64,000 nt of DNA from positions 434,001-498,000 of the forward strand of contig JAVXUO010001802.1 of the NCBI GenBank assembly GCA_033065855.1. The letters are read 5' to 3'. The notes beneath the pieces were generated by a model. It was not told the DNA's origin. It saw nothing but the letters and a program-made list of their open reading frames with translations, and searched no databases. Made by a program: the position numbers and the translations under genes. Positions 60,801 to 64,000 of the stretch are shown piece by piece (position 1 is the stretch's first letter; each line of letters opens with the position of its first letter). Source of the stretch: Escallonia rubra. Taxonomy: Eukaryota; Streptophyta; Magnoliopsida; Escalloniales; Escalloniaceae.

Positions 60801-62150
60801 GGCCTAATCACAAAACTGTACCCTCAACTTTACCCCAGTACAACTTTAGTATACAAGTTTGAAGGTATGCCAAAGAAGTACCTAACTTTGAAATAACGTA
60901 CCAAATTAGTACCTCGGCTGACTGGATGCCGTTAAAAAATCTAAGGGGTAGGACTGTCATTATTGTCATAAAACCTGTGCACGTGCCACTTGAGCCATCT
61001 TTTTCAGTCTTACTCTTTCTTTTCTTTTATTTTCTCTTTCCTCTCTCTCACTTCTTCTTTAATTCACACACACACACACACTTTTTCAATGACCGTCGGT
61101 AGCGTGATCACCAGGTAAACACTAACCTTCTCTCTTTCAAATCTCTTCAGAAATCTGTTTCCAAACAGAGCCCAGATCCAATTAATATCACCCCGTTTTC
61201 ATGGCAATGCTGCCATTATTACTGTTCTCCCTGGGGTTCCTAATCGTCCACTTGCTCTACCTCTGCAATTCGGATCCGGGCCCGGGCTGCCCTGAATCCA
61301 ACACATCCCTGCTCCACACTCGAACCCAATTCAAAATGGTCCAGCACCAATTGAGGGGCGTATTAGAAGTGATCAACGATTGCTCCTTTAGGGTCAGCTA
61401 GTTCGATATGCTGTCAGGGTCTGACGTGTGCTGGCGGGGCGCGATTGGCGATGATTTCAAAATTTTAACAAAGGGTTTTGTCATTTCTGACGCTGTGTTG
61501 CTGCCACCGCCGACCACCTCCCTCGTGGACGCCACAACCCCACCGCTTTTCATGTTCAGTGGAGAAAAATAGTTCCCGACGAAGCCGGGACTAACCACGG
61601 CGGCGATGTATCTCCGGCTTGAATTTGGAAATGGTTTCTGTAAAGCTTGAATTTGTTCATTTGTGAAATGGTTTCTCAGCACAATCTCTTGGGTTTATCA
61701 TAGAATTGAACTGGGTTGGTGCTAAATTTGATAGTACCCATTTGAAGATCTAGAATTTTGGTTTAGAATCTGGAAAAAGATTTGGTTGATGATTTGGTTG
61801 TTTACTGAATTTGTTGTTTGCGGTGGTGACCGCTGATATGGTGTTGCGGCGATGGTAGTGGTGCTGGAGTTTGCGGTGAGGGAGAATGAGGAGAGTAAGG
61901 TAAAGGGGAGAGAGAGAGAGAGAGAGAGTAAACCGTGAACTTTCAAGAAGGTCACCTACACAGGCTTTGTGTCTTTTTTTCATAATAATGGTCTTGCCCC
62001 TCAGACTTTCTAACGACATCCGTCGTCCGTCAGTCGAGGTACTGATTTGGTACGTTATTTCAAAATCAGGTACTTCTTTGGCGCACTTTCAAAATTGGGT
62101 ATTAAAGTTGTACTGGGGGTAAAGTTTATGGTACAGTTTTGAGATTAGGC
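60801..62150. mobile_element. Pack-MULE-like element with 10-bp TSD and captured gene fragment
   Basis: The ends are inverted repeats: the left starts GGCCTAATCACAAAACTGTA and the reversed right starts GCCTAATCTCAAAACTGTAC. Similarity runs about 170 bp inward, including GGTACT, ACGTACCAAAT and TTCTTTGGC-type blocks. The flanks are identical, TGCAATTTAA at 60791-60800 and 62151-62160, fitting the 9-11 bp duplication of Mutator-like elements. The interior has no transposase but holds a recognisable piece of a host gene (61201-61512). Confidence 0.9.
61201..61512 (+). pseudogene. Captured 5' fragment of a DM13/DOMON-type (cytochrome b561-related) gene
   Basis: Translation from the ATG gives a signal-peptide-like MAMLPLLLFSLGFLIVHLLY, then SDPGPGCPESN, KMVQHQLRGVLEVINDCSFR and, after a stop codon (TAG at 61399), FDMLSGSDVCWRGAIGDDF and LTKGFVISDA. 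This is the N-terminal DM13-like part of the large plant membrane protein typified by At5g54830 (DM13 plus DOMON plus cytochrome b561). The stop where the family has a Gln-like residue, plus loss of everything after the first domain, make this a broken copy carried by the transposon. The family identification rests on my recall of the conserved motif order. Confidence 0.75.
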
Positions 62151-62160
62151 TGCAATTTAA

Positions 62161-62417
62161 TTACCTTTGTGTGGTGTAGCATTCAACCCAAAATTATTAA
62201 CAACAAGAAAATTTCTGAACTCAATATAGATATAGGAAAGATAATGTAAAAAGATGACTCGAGAAATGCGGAGTCTTTACATATGCATATGTTTTAATGC
62301 ATCCCATAAATAAGTAATTGTATACAATTTAAAATGGTGCAAAATCGATATGTGATGGGACATATTGTTGGACATAAATGCAGTTACCATAGGTACACTT
62401 GTTATATATATATATAT
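62161..62417. other. Spacer between two inverted-repeat elements
   Basis: AT-rich DNA ending in an AT microsatellite (62404-62417) that forms the insertion site of the next element. Confidence 0.5.
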
Positions 62418-63907
62418 GGAGCTGATCCGTTGAGAGCGTTAGCAAAATAGGAGATCTTGCAAACGCGATCTGGCCGTCCATCCTGAAAGATGGACGGCCC
62501 AGATCGCGCCTTTTTCGAATACTGTCAGTCGTCCGCCATACTGTATGGCGGACGGGTTTTTTTACATTTTTACCCCTCCGCCCGTCCGCTACATTGTATC
62601 GCGGACTGTCCAAATATTTTTTTTACGTTTTTTTTAAGTTCGTCCGCTACATAATGTAGCAGACGATTTTTTTACAATAATACCCTCATGTTCCATCCGC
62701 TACATTATATTGTGGACGAGTAGACAGACACTACTTTAATGTTCTGACACACTCTCTCTCTCCCATCAATTTCTGACTCTCTCTCTCTCCTCTTAAATAC
62801 CCATCCGCTACATTATATAGCGGACGAGTGGACAGTCTACTTTAATGTTCTGACACTCTCTCTCTCTCTCTCCCATCAATTTCTGACTCTCTCTCTCTCC
62901 TCTTAAATACCCATCCGCTACATAATGTAGCGGATGATGGACATGAAAGTAAAAGTGTTTCACACATCTGTCCAAACTTCTTGCTTTCAATCATCTCGCA
63001 AGGCTCGGCAAGTGTTTCACGCTCGAAGTTTCGCTCTTCAGGATGAAAGTGATGAAGAAGTGATCCGAGAACCAACTAGACGGGCTCCTTGTCAGGCTAC
63101 ACCTCACGTGAAACTCATCCAATCGCACCATCACGTTTGCCAGTCGCTCACCCACGACCACACCTCCGTCAATCGGTCAATCGCAGACCCACGGCCTACA
63201 GCGGCTACCAACAAAACTCAGATCATAAAAAATGATCTGGGTTTCAATTGGGTCTCAAAATTTCAAATGGGTCTCAAAATTTTAATTGGGTCTCAGTTTT
63301 CGAAAACCCAAAATGGGGTTGCCACAGCAGGTGGATTGCTGCCGGAAGCGGAGCTGCCGTCCTCGGTCGTCGCCGGAAGCAGAGCTGCCTTCCTCCGTCG
63401 TCGCCGGAAGCGGAGCTGCCTTCCTCTGTCATCGCGCGCCAAAACGCTTCATCTTCCCTTCGGTTTCTAGCATGGACGAGAGAGAGAGAGTCAGAGAGTT
63501 AATTAGAGAAAGAGAAAATGATGATGAGAGAGAGGAGAGAGAAAGGAAAAATGTCAGAACATTAAATGAGGAAAATGAGAGAGAAAGAGGAAAAAGTCAT
63601 GAGATTAGTCCGCTACATAATGTAGCGGATGGAACAGGAGGGTATTATTGTAAAAAAATCGTCCGCTACATTATGTAGCAGACGAACTTAAAAAAAACGT
63701 AAAAAAAATATTTGGACAGTCCGCGATACAATGTAGCGGACGGGCGAAGGGGTAAAAATGTAAAAAAAACCCGTCCGCCATACAGTATGGCGGACGACTG
63801 ACAGTATTCGAAAAAGGCGCGATCTGGGCCGTCCATCTTTCAGGATGGACAGCCAGATCGCGTTTGCAAGATCTCTTATTTTGCTAACGCTCTCAACGGA
63901 TCAGCTC

Positions 63908-63908
<1 letters not shown>
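62418..63908. mobile_element. Long-TIR element carrying an array of 23-bp palindromes
   Basis: The left arm (62418 to about 62720) and right arm (about 63590-63908) are near-identical inverted repeats beginning GGAGCTGATCCGTTGAGAGC. Flanks are TATATATAT and CATATATAT, so a 9-bp duplication is possible but masked by the AT microsatellite. Eleven 23-bp palindromes with 11-nt arms and one central base lie at 62531, 62584, 62642, 62695, 62803, 62913, 63608, 63661, 63719 and 63773, with a looser hairpin (GGCCGTCCATC arms, 6-nt loop) at 62472-62499. The interior has a duplicated block of about 110 bp (62725-62935) and an open frame from 62934 to 63470 with no recognised domain. The frame includes three units of about 30 bp (GCCGGAAGC...) at 63341-63430 and three GGGTCTCA repeats at 63240-63300. 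There is no transposase. Confidence 0.85.

Positions 63909-63983
<75 letters not shown>
63909..63983. repeat. AT microsatellite, about 37 units
   Basis: A nearly pure TA run of about 74 bp directly abuts the right end of the palindrome-bearing element. Its left-side counterpart at 62404-62417 is much shorter, so the right run has expanded or the left one contracted since insertion. Confidence 0.95.
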
Positions 63984-63987
<4 letters not shown>

Positions 63988-64000
63988 AAACGTGTAATTG

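Noticed and set aside
62934..63470. 178-codon frame inside the palindrome element as its transposase
   Set aside because: No transposase motif; it is made partly of short tandem repeats and arm sequence.
1..64000. tRNA, rRNA or snoRNA genes
   Set aside because: I looked for typical T-arm motifs such as GGTTCGAATCC and saw none convincing; a covariance-model scan would be needed to exclude them.

Overview
The window is nuclear DNA from a flowering plant, most likely a eudicot. The genes are intron-rich, their products match plant families, intergenic DNA is AT-rich, and plant-type transposons fill much of the space between genes. I cannot name the species.

Genes: (1) a GDSL esterase/lipase lacking its first exon in the window (2214-3141, +); (2) an intronless gene for a conserved plant protein of unknown function (11792-12406, +); (3) a complete 14-exon ZW10/MIP1 gene (20545-28840, +); (4) a complete 9-exon P5-type protein disulfide isomerase gene (29708-34794, -), convergent with ZW10; (5) a possible 93-residue gene (40761-41042, +); (6, 7) two tandem 9-exon triacylglycerol lipase 2-like genes with matching exon structure (41792-44144 and 45614-48485, -); (8) a 5-exon gene for a small two-helix membrane protein of unknown function (49299-53435, -). 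ZW10 and the disulfide isomerase both serve the early secretory pathway and the two lipases are probably secreted, but I see no operon-like or pathway cluster.

Mobile DNA: five elements with long terminal inverted repeats (TIRs) resemble Mutator-like elements (3375-4611, 17064-18470, 18682-19948, 36503-40221, 60801-62150); three have a recognisable 9-10 bp target duplication. The one at 60801-62150 carries a fragment of a host DM13/DOMON-type gene, so it is Pack-MULE-like. The one at 36503-40221 has been hit by a copia-like solo LTR (36705-38072) and a hAT-like element with an 8-bp target duplication (38388-39650). Other elements are a 2.2-kb solo LTR with a perfect 5-bp duplication (5337-7551), a second copia-like solo LTR in opposite orientation (57317-58782), a copia LTR with an adjacent primer-binding site (60262-60638), a decayed LINE (about 13268-16840), and two Harbinger/Tourist-like MITEs with TAA duplications (7670-8068, 10209-10612). 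A four-unit tandem repeat covers 8945-10900.

Most unusual is the 1.5-kb element at 62418-63908. Its inverted arms and flanking interior are studded with eleven 23-bp palindromes of the same geometry (11-nt arms around one central base). Also notable are AGTCGACT-type palindrome arrays just upstream of the TATA box in two unrelated LTR families, and GC-AG introns in two neighbouring housekeeping genes. I found no evidence of a new enzymatic or defence system.
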